Positions 33,396-43,074 of a DNA stretch of 64,000 nucleotides are shown piece after piece (position 1 is the stretch's first letter; every line of letters starts with the position of its first letter). The notes under the pieces are model-generated. The model ran no database searches. It saw only the letters and a list, made by a program, of their open reading frames with translations, and had not been told where the DNA came from. The DNA lies in NCBI RefSeq assembly GCF_902459765.1, contig NZ_CABPSP010000018.1, positions 1 through 64,000 on the forward strand. Direction: 5' to 3'. A program made the translations under genes and the position numbers. The DNA comes from Pandoraea anapnoica (GTDB lineage: Bacteria > Pseudomonadota > Gammaproteobacteria > Burkholderiales > Burkholderiaceae).

Positions 33396-34115
33396 TTACT
33401 TCACGTCCTTCCAATAGGCCGAATTCAGGCGCCAGGCAAGTACCGTAAAGAGTCCCAGGAACAACAGAACCCAGACACCCAACTGCCGGCGCGTCCGCTG
33501 CGCCGGTTCCGACATCCAATCCAGATAAGATACCAAATCCGCCATAGCAGAATCAAATTCCACCGGCTTCATCGTCCCTTGAGTGATCTGCACGAACTGC
33601 GCCGGACCATGTTCCGCCCCCTCCGCATGCTTCAAGCCCCGCTGTCCCTGCAACTGCCAGAACGGGTTCGGCATGCCCACATTGGGGAATGCGACATTAT
33701 TCCAACCGGTCGGACGGGAATCGTCCCGATAGAAGGTACGCAGGTAGGTGTACAGCCAGTCCGTGCCCTTGGCGCGGGCCTCGACCGACAGGTCGGGCGG
33801 GGCCGAGCCGAACCACTCCTTGGCGTCCGCCGCGCGCATGGCGACGGTCATCGTCTCGCCGATCTTGTCGGTCGTGAAGAGCAGATTGTTCTTGATCTCC
33901 ACGTCCGATAAGCCCAGATCCTTGAGCCGCGAATACCGCATCGACGCCGCCGAGTGGCAGTTCAGGCAGTAGTTCACAAACAGCTTGGCGCCCCGCTGCA
34001 GCGACGCCAGATCGTCGATCCGGTTGGGTGCCGTGTCCAGCGCCCCACCCTCTTCAGCCAAAGCCGGCGCCGTGAAGCCACTCAGGAGCGCCAGGATAAG
34101 CAACAGTTTTCTCAT
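33396..34115 (-). CDS. petC: Ubiquinol-cytochrome c reductase, cytochrome c1 subunit
   Basis: 239 residues. A signal peptide (1-20, ending ALA) leads to a periplasmic haem domain with the CLNCH haem site near residue 50. Downstream a conserved MKPVEFD methionine region supplies the axial ligand. A C-terminal helix (LGVWVLLFLGLFTVLAW) anchors it in the membrane. It takes electrons from the Rieske protein and passes them to soluble cytochrome c. Third gene of the petABC operon, 31 bp after petB. Confidence 0.95.
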   Translation of the reverse strand: MRKLLLILALLSGFTAPALAEEGGALDTAPNRIDDLASLQRGAKLFVNYCLNCHSAASMRYSRLKDLGLSDVEIKNNLLFTTDKIGETMTVAMRAADAKEWFGSAPPDLSVEARAKGTDWLYTYLRTFYRDDSRPTGWNNVAFPNVGMPNPFWQLQGQRGLKHAEGAEHGPAQFVQITQGTMKPVEFDSAMADLVSYLDWMSEPAQRTRRQLGVWVLLFLGLFTVLAWRLNSAYWKDVK

Positions 34116-34146
34116 CTCGATATCCCTAGTCGTCGTTTGAGTGCGC

Positions 34147-35532
34147 TCAATGCGCCGCGAAGGTCACGCGCTCCGGCACCGGCTTGAAGGTGCCGCGCTT
34201 GCTCCACAGCGGCATCAGCCAGAAGAATCCGAAGTAATACAGCGCGCCAATCTGCGAGATGGCCGTCTTCACGGGCGTCGGCTCCTGGATCCCCAGATAC
34301 CCCAGCACCGCAAAAACAACGACGAGAATACCCAGCAACACCTTATGGAATCCCGGACGGTAACGAATCGACTTCACCGGGCTATGGTCGAGCCACGGCA
34401 GGAAGAACAGCGTCACCACCGCGCCGCCCATCACCACCACGCCCCAGAACTTCGCCTCGGTCAGGTACATCGCCAGCAGCAGCAACACCACGCCGCCCGA
34501 CGCAGCCACCTTGGTCGTCACTGCCGCCTTGCCCTTGATCCACCAGACCGCCGTGACCAGCACCGCAATGCCCATCAGCAGATGCTTGAAGTCATCGGTC
34601 GTGGCGCGCAGCATCGAATAGAACGGCGTGAAATACCACACCGGTGCGATGTGCGGCGGCGTCTTGAGAGGGTCCGACGGGATGAAGTTGTTCGCTTCCA
34701 GGAAGTAGCCACCCATCGTCGGCGCAAAGAACACGATCGCCGAGAAGACCATCAGGAACACGCCCACGCCCATGATGTCGTGAACCGTGTAGTACGGATG
34801 GAACGGAATCCCGTCGAGCGGACGGCCGTTGGCGTCCTTCTTGTCCTTGATTTCGACGCCGTCCGGATTGTTCGACCCGACTTCGTGCAGCGCAATGATG
34901 TGCGCGACGATCAGCCCGATGAGCACCAGCGGAATCGCAATCACGTGGAACGCGAAGAAGCGGTTGAGCGTGGCGTCCGATACCACGTAGTCGCCGCGAA
35001 TCCAAAGCGACAGGTCCGGGCCGATGAACGGAATCGCCGAGAACAGGTTCACGATCACCTGCGCGCCCCAGTAGGACATCTGGCCCCAAGGCAGCAGATA
35101 GCCCATGAACGCCTCGGCCATCAGGCAAAGGAAGATCAGGCAACCGAACACCCACACCAGCTCGCGCGGCTTACGGTATGAGCCGTAAAGCAGCCCGCGG
35201 AACATGTGCAGATACACCACGACGAAGAACATCGAGGCGCCCGTCGAATGCATGTAGCGGATGAGCCAGCCCCACGGCACTTCGCGCATGATGTACTCGA
35301 CCGAGGCGAACGCGAGGGTGGCGTCGGGCTTGTAGTTCATCACCAGGAAGATGCCGGTGAGAATCTGGATCACCAGTACCAGCATGGCCAGAGAGCCGAA
35401 GAAGTACCAGAAATTGAAGTTCTTGGGCGCGTAATACTCGGATGCGTGGTCTTTCCAGAGCTGCGTGAGCGGAAACCGGCGGTCGATCCAGCCCAGCAAG
35501 CCCGTCGTGTCGACTTGTTTGTCGGCGGCCAT
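34147..35532 (-). CDS. petB: Ubiquinol-cytochrome c reductase, cytochrome b subunit
   Basis: 461 residues, polytopic. The N-terminal eight-helix cytochrome b core has the haem-ligand histidine pairs (around YMHSTGAS with HMFRG, and FHVIAIPL with HIIALHE). The Qo-site PPHIAPVWYF word is also present. An extra C-terminal helix pair is typical of proteobacterial b subunits. It oxidises ubiquinol at the Qo site and reduces quinone at Qi. The ATG directly abuts the TAA of petA. Confidence 0.96.
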   Translation of the reverse strand: MAADKQVDTTGLLGWIDRRFPLTQLWKDHASEYYAPKNFNFWYFFGSLAMLVLVIQILTGIFLVMNYKPDATLAFASVEYIMREVPWGWLIRYMHSTGASMFFVVVYLHMFRGLLYGSYRKPRELVWVFGCLIFLCLMAEAFMGYLLPWGQMSYWGAQVIVNLFSAIPFIGPDLSLWIRGDYVVSDATLNRFFAFHVIAIPLVLIGLIVAHIIALHEVGSNNPDGVEIKDKKDANGRPLDGIPFHPYYTVHDIMGVGVFLMVFSAIVFFAPTMGGYFLEANNFIPSDPLKTPPHIAPVWYFTPFYSMLRATTDDFKHLLMGIAVLVTAVWWIKGKAAVTTKVAASGGVVLLLLAMYLTEAKFWGVVVMGGAVVTLFFLPWLDHSPVKSIRYRPGFHKVLLGILVVVFAVLGYLGIQEPTPVKTAISQIGALYYFGFFWLMPLWSKRGTFKPVPERVTFAAH

Positions 35533-36147
35533 TTACGCTTCTCCTTTTTCGTCTTTACCGATCACGATCCTGGTGTCGCTCAGGAACATGAAACGAGGAA
35601 CGTCGAGATTCTTTGGCGCCGGCTTGTTCTTGAAAACACGGCCAGACATATCGTAGGTCGAACCATGGCACGGGCACAGGAAGCCCGGATCCTGGCCAAG
35701 GGCCGGGATGGTATTCGCCACATAGGGACCGGAAGGGATGCAGCCGAGGTGCGTACAGACGCCGACGACGACGAGCAGATCCTTATGCTCGACACGCGTG
35801 CGGAACTCGTTCTTGGCGTAATCGGGCATCGGAAAGGAAAACGTTTCCTTGGAGTCCGGATCGGCCAGTTCGGCGGTCACTTTGGACAGCGAAGCCATTT
35901 CGTCCGGCGTGCGGCGTACGATCCACACGGGAAGGCCGCGCCAGGAGACCGTCATCTTCTCGCCGGGCCGCAGCCCGCTGATGTCGGCTTCGACGGGCGC
36001 CCCGCCAGCCTTGGCGCGCTCCGAGGGTTCGAGGGAACTGACGAAAGGAACCAAGGTTGCAACGCCGCCTACGCCTCCAGCTACGGACGTTGCAATCAAA
36101 AGGTTCCGGCGGTTGCTGTCGACGGCACGATTCTGATTGTTACTCAT
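35533..36147 (-). CDS. petA: Ubiquinol-cytochrome c reductase, Rieske iron-sulphur subunit
   Basis: 204 residues from the ATG at 36147; a 4-codon extension is less likely. The N-terminal RRNLLIATSVAGGVGGVATL segment is a twin-Arg-like signal anchor with an RR pair, fitting Tat export. The C-terminal Rieske domain has CTHLGC and CPCHGS, which bind the [2Fe-2S] cluster through two Cys and two His, followed by GPAPxxL-like KPAPKNL. First gene of petABC; tatABC is also encoded in this window. Confidence 0.95.
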   Translation of the reverse strand: MSNNQNRAVDSNRRNLLIATSVAGGVGGVATLVPFVSSLEPSERAKAGGAPVEADISGLRPGEKMTVSWRGLPVWIVRRTPDEMASLSKVTAELADPDSKETFSFPMPDYAKNEFRTRVEHKDLLVVVGVCTHLGCIPSGPYVANTIPALGQDPGFLCPCHGSTYDMSGRVFKNKPAPKNLDVPRFMFLSDTRIVIGKDEKGEA

Positions 36148-36461
36148 CACAAGCCCCACACGGTTGAATTTGTATTTCCGTCAACCTTAAATCATACGCG
36201 AGCGTAAATGCCTGAAACAACGGCAAAACGCCCCTGTCTCCTAGTGGTTTTCGCGTATTTTCAAAGGATTAACGTACCCTGCGGGTGGCTACCGCCCACC
36301 CGGGGTTTCGCTTTTGGGATGCTGCTCGAGAACCGCTATCATCGCCGCTTTCGTTGACGCGTGCACGACATTTAGTCATCATTTTCCTTGTCTCGCCCCG
36401 GTGACATCGTGCGTGACGGCGATGCTCCCCTGGCCACTCATTAAAACAGCGGAGGAATGGC
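36148..36461. other. Divergent intergenic region petA / mscL
   Basis: 314 bp with no supported gene. The petA-proximal part carries a promoter-like pair on the minus strand. The rest is unremarkable, and I see no clear mscL promoter. Confidence 0.5.
36191..36220 (-). promoter_or_regulatory. Sigma-70-like promoter for petABC
   Basis: Read on the minus strand: TTGTTT (36215-36220), an 18-bp spacer, TATGAT (36191-36196). The predicted transcript start is about 35 bp before the petA ATG. Confidence 0.5.
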
Positions 36462-36908
36462 ATGAGCTTCATGTCGGAATTCAAGGAATTTGCCGTCAAA
36501 GGCAATGTGATCGATCTGGCCGTCGGTGTGATCATCGGCGGGGCCTTCGGCAAGATCGTCGATTCGGTCGTCAAAGACCTGATCATGCCGATCGTCGGCG
36601 CGATCTTCGGCGGACTGGACTTCTCGAGCAAGTTCATCCTGCTCGGCACCATCCCGCCAGACTTCAAAGGCAACCCTACGTCCTATGCCGACCTGACCAA
36701 GGCCGGTGTTGCCGTGTTCGGCTACGGCAACTTCATCACCGTCGCCCTGAACTTCCTGATTCTGGCGTTCATCATCTTCATGATGGTCAAGCAGATCAAC
36801 CGCCTGAAGCGCCCGGAACCGGAAGCCCCAGCCGCCCCGGCACCGACCCCGGAAGACATTGTTTTGCTGCGCGAAATCCGCGACAGCCTCAAGAAGCAGA
36901 ACGGCTAA
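36462..36908 (+). CDS. mscL: Large-conductance mechanosensitive channel
   Basis: 148 residues. The amphipathic N-terminus ([22 protein letters not shown]) and TM1 ([23 protein letters not shown]) are classic MscL. TM2 lies near 75-100, followed by a [12 protein letters not shown] linker and a C-terminal helical bundle ([16 protein letters not shown]). It opens as a pentamer under hypo-osmotic stress to release solutes. Single gene with its own terminator; it marks the left border of the polysaccharide island. Confidence 0.97.
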   Translation: MSFMSEFKEFAVKGNVIDLAVGVIIGGAFGKIVDSVVKDLIMPIVGAIFGGLDFSSKFILLGTIPPDFKGNPTSYADLTKAGVAVFGYGNFITVALNFLILAFIIFMMVKQINRLKRPEPEAPAAPAPTPEDIVLLREIRDSLKKQNG

Positions 36909-36927
36909 ACCTCACTTTGCTCTGCCG

Positions 36928-36951
36928 GCCCCCGTCAATCGGGGGCTTTTT
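36928..36951 (+). terminator. Rho-independent terminator of mscL
   Basis: Arms GCCCCCG/CGGGGGC (36928-36934, 36940-36946), 5-nt loop, then TTTTT. Starts 20 bp after the mscL stop. Confidence 0.85.
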
Positions 36952-37083
36952 GCGTTCTATGCCATATAATCACCAGTTAACTTTCTCCCTCGCGCCGTCG
37001 TCCGACAACCGACCTTCCCATCGGAATTAAGGCAGTAACTGAGCTGCGAGGGATTGCCCCTCCTATCGCATCAGGAAACAACA

Positions 37084-37857
37084 ATGAAAGCAGTCATTCT
37101 TGCGGGCGGCCTGGGTACACGCATCAGCGAGGAAACCTCTGTGCGCCCCAAGCCCATGGTTGAAGTTGGGGGCAAGCCGATTCTATGGCACATCATGAAA
37201 ATCTATTCCCACTACGGGATTAACGATTTCATTATTTGCTGCGGCTATCGAGGCTACGTCATTAAGGAATACTTCGCCAATTACTTCCTTCACATGTCGG
37301 ACGTCACGTTCGACATGTCGAACAACCGAATGGAAGTCCATCAGCGTTATGCCGAACCGTGGCGCGTCACCCTGGTCGATACGGGCGAAGCCACGATGAC
37401 CGGCGGGCGCTTGCGGCGCGTTCGGGAATATGTCGAAGGCGATGACGCGTTTTGCTTCACCTATGGCGATGGTGTGAGCGATGTCGACATTGCACGCCTG
37501 GTCGCCTTTCACAAAGAACAGAAGGTTCTGGCGACCCTGACGGCCACCTATCCCCCGGGTCGCTTTGGCGCGCTGGATATTCACGACGATAGGGTTTCAA
37601 CATTCAAGGAAAAACCCAAGGGCGACGGAGGCCTGATCAACGGCGGGTTTTTCGTGCTTTCTCCGAAGGTTATCGACCTCATTGATGGGGACGAGACGAT
37701 TTGGGAACAAAAACCGTTGGAGATACTTGCGGCGCGCAACGAATTGGCCGCATTCGCGCATGAAGGCTTCTGGCAACCAATGGATACGCTCCGCGACAAA
37801 ACGCATCTCGAAACCTTGTGGGCTTCCGGCGACGCCCCTTGGAAGGTGTGGGAATGA
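37084..37857 (+). CDS. rfbF: Glucose-1-phosphate cytidylyltransferase
   Basis: 257 residues from the ATG at 37084. Nucleotidyltransferase signature [20 protein letters not shown] at the N-terminus, then [10 protein letters not shown]. The word [14 protein letters not shown] holds the metal-binding Asp, and [16 protein letters not shown] follows, typical of RfbF rather than RmlA or GalU. It makes CDP-glucose from CTP and glucose-1-phosphate, the entry step to CDP-3,6-dideoxyhexoses. First gene of the island; its stop overlaps the next start (ATGA). Confidence 0.95.
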   Translation: MKAVILAGGLGTRISEETSVRPKPMVEVGGKPILWHIMKIYSHYGINDFIICCGYRGYVIKEYFANYFLHMSDVTFDMSNNRMEVHQRYAEPWRVTLVDTGEATMTGGRLRRVREYVEGDDAFCFTYGDGVSDVDIARLVAFHKEQKVLATLTATYPPGRFGALDIHDDRVSTFKEKPKGDGGLINGGFFVLSPKVIDLIDGDETIWEQKPLEILAARNELAAFAHEGFWQPMDTLRDKTHLETLWASGDAPWKVWE

Positions 37858-38924
37858 AACCGGCTTTCTGGCAAGGCAAGCGCGTTTTCCTGACCGGACA
37901 TACCGGCTTCAAAGGAAGCTGGCTGGCGCTTTGGCTGCAACGCTCAGGGGCGGTCCTGACCGGCTACTCACTCCCACCCGCCACAAATCCCAGTTTGTTT
38001 GACGTCGCCGAAGTCGGCACCGGAATGACCTCGATTTTCGGCGACATCAGAGACCCGGCTGCGCTCGACGCCGCAATGCAGGCGGCTCAGCCCGAAATCG
38101 TCTTCCATTTGGCGGCACAGCCGTTGGTGAGGTATTCATACGTCAATCCCGTGGAGACGTACTCGACTAACGTCATGGGACTTGTGCATTTGTTTGAGGC
38201 AATCCGAAAGACACCTTCGGTCCGGGCCGTCGTCAACGTGACGAGCGACAAATGCTACGAAAATCATGAGTGGGTTTGGGGATACCGGGAAACCGACGCC
38301 ATGGGAGGCCATGACCCCTACAGCAACAGCAAAGGCTGTGCTGAACTGGTCACGCAGGCATATCGAGACTCATTCTTCGGCGATACTTCCCAGGTCGCAC
38401 TCGCGAGCGCACGGGCAGGCAATGTAATCGGTGGCGGCGATTGGGCACTGGATCGCCTGGTCCCCGACATCATTCGAGCCATTGAAGCAGGACGTCCGGT
38501 CCAGATCCGAAGTCCCGAATCGATCCGGCCGTGGCAGCACGTGCTCGAACCGCTATCCGGGTATCTTCAACTCGCCGAACGGCTGTTCTCCGAAGGGGAA
38601 GCTTTCGCGCAAGGCTGGAATTTCGGCCCGGGTGACGCCGACGCGAAGCGCGTCCAATGGATCGTGGAGCGCCTCGTCTCCGAATGGGGCGATGGCGCAA
38701 CTTACGAGATCCACACCGCCGGCGCCACCCATCATGAGGCCCGTTATCTCAAGCTGGATTGCTCGAAGGCTGCGGCGTTGCTCGACTGGACACCACGCTG
38801 GGACCTCAGCACAACCCTAACGCGAATTTGCGAGTGGCACAAAGCCCTGCGTACCGGAGCGGATATGCGCGCTGTCACACTTTCGCAGATCGACTCATTC
38901 GAAAAAGCGCGCCCCGCGCTCTAG
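37854..38924 (+). CDS. rfbG: CDP-glucose 4,6-dehydratase
   Basis: 356 residues, extended SDR. The NAD-binding glycine motif is GHTGFKGSW near residue 15. Catalytic Tyr and Lys lie in YSNSK, with the Thr of NVTSDKCY before it. The [10 protein letters not shown] wording and length are specific to RfbG. It converts CDP-glucose to CDP-4-keto-6-deoxyglucose. Overlaps rfbF by 4 bp and is followed 7 bp later by rfbH. Confidence 0.95.
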   Translation: MKPAFWQGKRVFLTGHTGFKGSWLALWLQRSGAVLTGYSLPPATNPSLFDVAEVGTGMTSIFGDIRDPAALDAAMQAAQPEIVFHLAAQPLVRYSYVNPVETYSTNVMGLVHLFEAIRKTPSVRAVVNVTSDKCYENHEWVWGYRETDAMGGHDPYSNSKGCAELVTQAYRDSFFGDTSQVALASARAGNVIGGGDWALDRLVPDIIRAIEAGRPVQIRSPESIRPWQHVLEPLSGYLQLAERLFSEGEAFAQGWNFGPGDADAKRVQWIVERLVSEWGDGATYEIHTAGATHHEARYLKLDCSKAAALLDWTPRWDLSTTLTRICEWHKALRTGADMRAVTLSQIDSFEKARPAL

Positions 38925-38931
38925 AACCCAA

Positions 38932-40257
38932 ATGAACAACGACACCCGCAAACAACAGCTGCGAGAAAGCATCGCAGCTCTGGTCGACGAATACGCGTCG
39001 ATCGCCCTCACCCCTTCCGCGTTCGAACCGGGGCAGACCATGATTCCGCCGTCGGGAAAGGTGATCGACGGCGCCGAACTCAAGAACATGGTGGAAGCGT
39101 CGCTCGACGGCTGGCTCACCACAGGCCGATTTAACGACGTTTTCGAAAAGCGCCTGGCGCAGTATCTGGGGGTCAAGCACTTGCTGACCACGAATTCCGG
39201 GTCTTCCGCCAATCTGCTCGCGTTCTCTGCCCTCACGTCGCCCAAGCTGGGCAGCCGAGCAATCGGCAAGGGGGACGAGGTCATTGGCGTAGCTGCCGGC
39301 TTCCCCACGACCGTCAATCCGATCCTACAGTTTGGCGCTGTCCCGGTGTTCGTCGACATCGACATTCCGACTTACAACATCGCACCGGAAAAAATTGAAG
39401 CCGCCATAGGCCCGCGCACAAAGGCCATCATGCTGGCACATACGCTGGGCAATCCGTACAACCTACAGGTCGTTCGCGAAATTTGCGATCGTCACGGACT
39501 TTGGCTGATCGAAGATTGCTGTGACGCATTGGGTTCACGCTACGACGGCAAGCTCGTGGGCACGTTCGGCGATATCGGCACCCTGAGTTTCTACCCGGCG
39601 CATCACATTACGATGGGCGAAGGCGGCGCGGTATTTACCAACGATTACGAACTCAAGCAAATCATCGAATCGTTCCGCGACTGGGGCCGGGATTGCTACT
39701 GCCCGCCGGGCAAGGACAACACCTGTGGAAAACGCTTCTGTTGGAAACTCGGCAATTTGCCCGAAGGCTACGATCACAAGTACACCTACTCGCATCTCGG
39801 ATACAACCTGAAGATCACCGACATGCAGGCGGCATGCGCTTTGGCACAAATGGACAAGCTCGACGGCTTCATCCAGGCGCGTAAGGACAATTTCCAGTAC
39901 CTGACCGAAAAGCTTGCCGGATGCGAGGAGTTTCTGATCCTGCCCAAGGCCACCGAAAATAGCGATCCGTCATGGTTTGGCTATCCGATTACGCTGAGTG
40001 AAGCCGCAAATGTGCAACGCGTCGAATTGCTGCGTTACCTGGATCAGGAGAAGATCGGGACGCGCCTGTTGTTCGCCGGCAACCTGACTCGCCAGCCCTA
40101 TATGCAGAACCAGCATTATCGAGTCTCCGGCGACCTGACGAACACCGACATCGTCATGAACAACACGTTCTGGCTTGGCGTCTATCCGGGTCTATCGAAA
40201 GCTATGCTCGACCACGTTGCCTACCATTTGGAAACGTTCTTTGGCGTGAATTTCTGA
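38932..40257 (+). CDS. rfbH: CDP-6-deoxy-L-threo-D-glycero-4-hexulose 3-dehydrase (E1)
   Basis: 441 residues, PMP-dependent aminotransferase fold. It lacks the Schiff-base lysine: the position reads [14 protein letters not shown], with His, as in RfbH/AscC. Iron-sulphur ligands are visible in [16 protein letters not shown] plus an upstream cysteine pair (EDCCDALG), the pattern of the [2Fe-2S] E1 enzymes. It removes the C3 hydroxyl to give CDP-4-keto-3,6-dideoxyglucose, with electrons from a reductase (E3) not seen in this window. The product is the branch point for abequose, paratose, ascarylose and yersiniose. Confidence 0.95.
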   Translation: MNNDTRKQQLRESIAALVDEYASIALTPSAFEPGQTMIPPSGKVIDGAELKNMVEASLDGWLTTGRFNDVFEKRLAQYLGVKHLLTTNSGSSANLLAFSALTSPKLGSRAIGKGDEVIGVAAGFPTTVNPILQFGAVPVFVDIDIPTYNIAPEKIEAAIGPRTKAIMLAHTLGNPYNLQVVREICDRHGLWLIEDCCDALGSRYDGKLVGTFGDIGTLSFYPAHHITMGEGGAVFTNDYELKQIIESFRDWGRDCYCPPGKDNTCGKRFCWKLGNLPEGYDHKYTYSHLGYNLKITDMQAACALAQMDKLDGFIQARKDNFQYLTEKLAGCEEFLILPKATENSDPSWFGYPITLSEAANVQRVELLRYLDQEKIGTRLLFAGNLTRQPYMQNQHYRVSGDLTNTDIVMNNTFWLGVYPGLSKAMLDHVAYHLETFFGVNF

Positions 40258-40261
40258 CACG

Positions 40262-41317
40262 ATGCCACACCGGAATTTCCTGGAGATCGATCTCTCGCGC
40301 TTCTTGGACGTTGCCAGCGAACGCATGGCTATGCTGCGCGGCGCACGCATCTTCATGACCGGCGGCACCGGCTTCGTCGGCAAGTGGCTCCTGGAGACAC
40401 TTCTCTACAGCAACCGCCGCCTCGGACTTGGCGTCAGTGTGACGGTGCTGAGCCGAAACCCGACTGAGTTTGCGCTGGCGCACCCGCATCTCGCCTCAGA
40501 TGAGGCGCTGACCATGATGGCCGGCGATGTCCGGACGTTCACGCGGGCGCCGGGAGCGTTCTCCCACGTGATTCATGCGGCAACGGACGTCGCAGCTCAC
40601 TCGTCGCCCATCGCACTTTTCGATACCACGGTAAGTGGCACTCTGCGTGTTCTTGCCGCCGCGCGCGACGCGGGCGCTCAGAACGTTCTACTGGTGAGTT
40701 CCGGTGCCGTCTACGGCCAGCAACCGGCCGCGTTAGCGCACGTTGCGGAAGATTATCCCGGCACGCCTCTTGGACTCGACAGCCGTCAGGCATACGCACA
40801 AGGCAAGCGAGCCGCCGAATGGCTGTCCGTCACCGGCGCGGAAGAACACTACCCGATCGCCCGAATTGCAAGGTGCTTCGCGTTTGTCGGCCCCTATATA
40901 CCGCTAGCCAGCCATCTTGCAGTCGGCAACTTCCTTCTTGACCGAAACACAGGCAGGCCGATTGTTGTAAATGGCGACGGAACGCCGTTGCGCAGCTACC
41001 TGTACGCGTCCGACCTCGCGTGGTGGCTGTGGACGATTCTCCTCGATGGCGTTCCCGGAGAAGCCTATAACGTGGGCTCGGAAGAAGCGATTAGCATCGG
41101 CGACCTTGCTCGCCGCATTGCGTCACTGGACGACGGCATTGCCGGTATATCGATACAAGGTGTGCCTGACAGTAGCAGGCCGGTGCAACGCTATGTGCCG
41201 TGCACGCGAAAAGCCAGGGAAACACTCGGCCTGCACACTACGGTTTCGCTCGACGAAGGTCTTACCCGCACACTACAGTGGATTCGACAGTCCGCTATCT
41301 CCCGTCATCCGTCATGA
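40262..41317 (+). CDS. NAD-dependent epimerase/dehydratase (extended SDR), sugar-nucleotide type
   Basis: 351 residues. The first 27 are extra, then the Rossmann motif MTGGTGFVGKWLLE. A catalytic Ser (VLLVSSGAVYG) and YAQGK (Tyr-x-x-x-Lys) are in place, with RSYLYASDLAWW further on. In rfbFGH clusters this slot holds the reductase or synthase that makes abequose, paratose or a related 4-keto-reduced sugar, so it probably acts on CDP-4-keto-3,6-dideoxyglucose or on its branched derivative. The exact stereochemistry cannot be read from sequence. The stop overlaps the transketolase start (ATGA). Confidence 0.85.
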   Translation: MPHRNFLEIDLSRFLDVASERMAMLRGARIFMTGGTGFVGKWLLETLLYSNRRLGLGVSVTVLSRNPTEFALAHPHLASDEALTMMAGDVRTFTRAPGAFSHVIHAATDVAAHSSPIALFDTTVSGTLRVLAAARDAGAQNVLLVSSGAVYGQQPAALAHVAEDYPGTPLGLDSRQAYAQGKRAAEWLSVTGAEEHYPIARIARCFAFVGPYIPLASHLAVGNFLLDRNTGRPIVVNGDGTPLRSYLYASDLAWWLWTILLDGVPGEAYNVGSEEAISIGDLARRIASLDDGIAGISIQGVPDSSRPVQRYVPCTRKARETLGLHTTVSLDEGLTRTLQWIRQSAISRHPS

Positions 41318-42126
41318 ACAGACCGCAACTCCACGCTGCCCAATTGCGCCAGACGATTCTCGATATGGCGAAGGCGGGCTCAACCGTCCATATCGGCTGC
41401 GCGTTTTCAATCGTAGAGATGCTTGCGGTTCTCTATCGATCGCACCTCCGCTTCGGCCCCTCACAATCGCCTGAAGACCCTGAGCGGGACTATCTGGTGC
41501 TGAGCAAGGGGCATGGCGTGATGGCGCAATACGCGTGCATGAACGCCATGGGGTGGCTAGATGATGCCGAACTCGACCACTATTTCGGTGACGGAACACG
41601 TTTGAAGGGACTGGCGGATATTCACGTTCCCGGCATCGAGGCGACCACGGGGTCGCTAGGGCATGGATTGCCAATCGGCGCGGGACTAGCGCTAGGCGCA
41701 AAACGCAAGGGGAGTGACCAGAAGTGCTTCGTTATCGCGGGCGATGGTGAAATGAACGAAGGCAGCATGTGGGAGGCGATGCTTTTCGCAACCCAGTTCG
41801 GATTGGATAACCTCACCGTCATTGTTGACGAGAATCGATTTCAGGCAATGGGTGCGACGAATGCCGTTATGAAACTCGATCAACTGGAACAACGTTTCAC
41901 TGCGTTCGGCTTCGACGCTGTGACAATCGATGGTCATGATGAAGCGGCACTGGACTCAGCCCTTCGATCGCTCGCCGCACGTAGAAATCAAAAACCCAAA
42001 GCTATCGTCGCGCAAACGATAAAGGGGAAAGGCGTCAGCTTTATGGAAAATGACAATAGCTGGCACTACACCCGTCTCAACGACGAGACTTACGCACGGG
42101 CTACGAAGGAGCTTGGACTCAGATGA
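41314..42126 (+). CDS. Transketolase-like protein, N-terminal (TPP-binding) subunit
   Basis: 270 residues, half of a split transketolase. The thiamine-diphosphate motif is GDGEMNEGSMWEA followed by VDENRF (the GDG...N pattern). VLSKGHGVMAQYA and GSLGHGLPIGAGLALGAK, typical of N-terminal subunits, are also present. It contains no C-terminal half; that is the next gene, overlapping by 4 bp. In this island it is unlikely to serve the pentose phosphate pathway. It may transfer a two-carbon ketol unit to a keto-sugar nucleotide, making a branched sugar. Confidence 0.88.
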   Translation: MNRPQLHAAQLRQTILDMAKAGSTVHIGCAFSIVEMLAVLYRSHLRFGPSQSPEDPERDYLVLSKGHGVMAQYACMNAMGWLDDAELDHYFGDGTRLKGLADIHVPGIEATTGSLGHGLPIGAGLALGAKRKGSDQKCFVIAGDGEMNEGSMWEAMLFATQFGLDNLTVIVDENRFQAMGATNAVMKLDQLEQRFTAFGFDAVTIDGHDEAALDSALRSLAARRNQKPKAIVAQTIKGKGVSFMENDNSWHYTRLNDETYARATKELGLR

Positions 42127-43073
42127 GAGCAGCCTTCTCACGTCTTTTGACGCAAGCGGCACAGCGAGATGCCCGCATTCTGTTACTCACTGGCGATCAC
42201 GGCTATGCGCTATTCGACGAATTCCGTCGCGCGGTGCCTGATCAGTTCATCAACTGCGGCGTCGCGGAACAGAACATGGTGGGTGTCGCAGCCGGTCTCG
42301 CCATGGCCGGATTCCGGCCGATTGTTTATGGGTTGAGTGCCTTTGTCCCAATTCGGGTGCTTGAGCAGATCAAGCTGGACGTCTGTTACGCGAACTTGCC
42401 CGTTTGCTTTGTCGGCGATGGCGCTGGAGTGGTCTATGCGCAACTCGGAACAAGCCACCAAAGCACGGAAGATATCGCAGCCTTGAGGGCGGTCCCCAAT
42501 ATCGATATCCAGTCGCCATCCGACAAGTTCGAGCTCGAATACTGCTTTAGTGCATTTCTCGACACAAATAAGCCGATATATCTGCGCTTCGGAAAATCAG
42601 ATTGCGGCGACATTCATGACGCGGCGCCCATCGCCGCCAATGTTCCGAAAGGCGATCTCATTCAAGTTCGATCCGGAGCAGCGCCGTTCGCCTTTGTTGC
42701 GACAGGGTCGATGGTCAGCCGGGCCGTGCAGCTAGCAGATGCGATTGGTGGCGTTCCAGTGTGGAGCGCCCCTTATCTCGAACCGTTCAATCGCACACAG
42801 CTCCACCGGATTTCGACACCCTTCGAACGCATATTTACCTTCGAGGAGCACTCCACGCGCGGCGGGCTGGGGTCGTTGGTGGCAGAAGTACTTAGCGAAT
42901 CGTCTGTGACGCGAGTCACGCGAATTGGCATCGACAATCGATTTTCGGAGACCTGCGGCAACTATGCGCATCTGATGGAACGGCACGGTTTGGGCATCGA
43001 CTCACTGCGCGCGCAGGTCGCGAAACTGTACCCGGCGATTACAGCCAAACTTTCTTCAGGAATGAGCATCTAG
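42123..43073 (+). CDS. Transketolase-like protein, C-terminal subunit
   Basis: 316 residues. The pyrimidine-binding domain has the activating Glu in CGVAEQNMVGVAAGLA, then GDGAGVVYAQLGTSHQSTEDIA and LRFGKSD. The C-terminal regulatory-like domain contains FTFEEHSTRGGLGS. With the preceding gene it forms an alpha2beta2 transketolase/DXS-like enzyme. Start overlaps the partner by 4 bp, so equal synthesis is likely. Function in sugar branching is inferred from the rfbFGH context. Confidence 0.87.
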   Translation: MRAAFSRLLTQAAQRDARILLLTGDHGYALFDEFRRAVPDQFINCGVAEQNMVGVAAGLAMAGFRPIVYGLSAFVPIRVLEQIKLDVCYANLPVCFVGDGAGVVYAQLGTSHQSTEDIAALRAVPNIDIQSPSDKFELEYCFSAFLDTNKPIYLRFGKSDCGDIHDAAPIAANVPKGDLIQVRSGAAPFAFVATGSMVSRAVQLADAIGGVPVWSAPYLEPFNRTQLHRISTPFERIFTFEEHSTRGGLGSLVAEVLSESSVTRVTRIGIDNRFSETCGNYAHLMERHGLGIDSLRAQVAKLYPAITAKLSSGMSI

Positions 43074-43074
43074 C

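Noticed and set aside
36965-36970. Perfect TATAAT before rfbF as a promoter
   Set aside because: No -35 box at acceptable spacing; the upstream bases belong to the mscL terminator.
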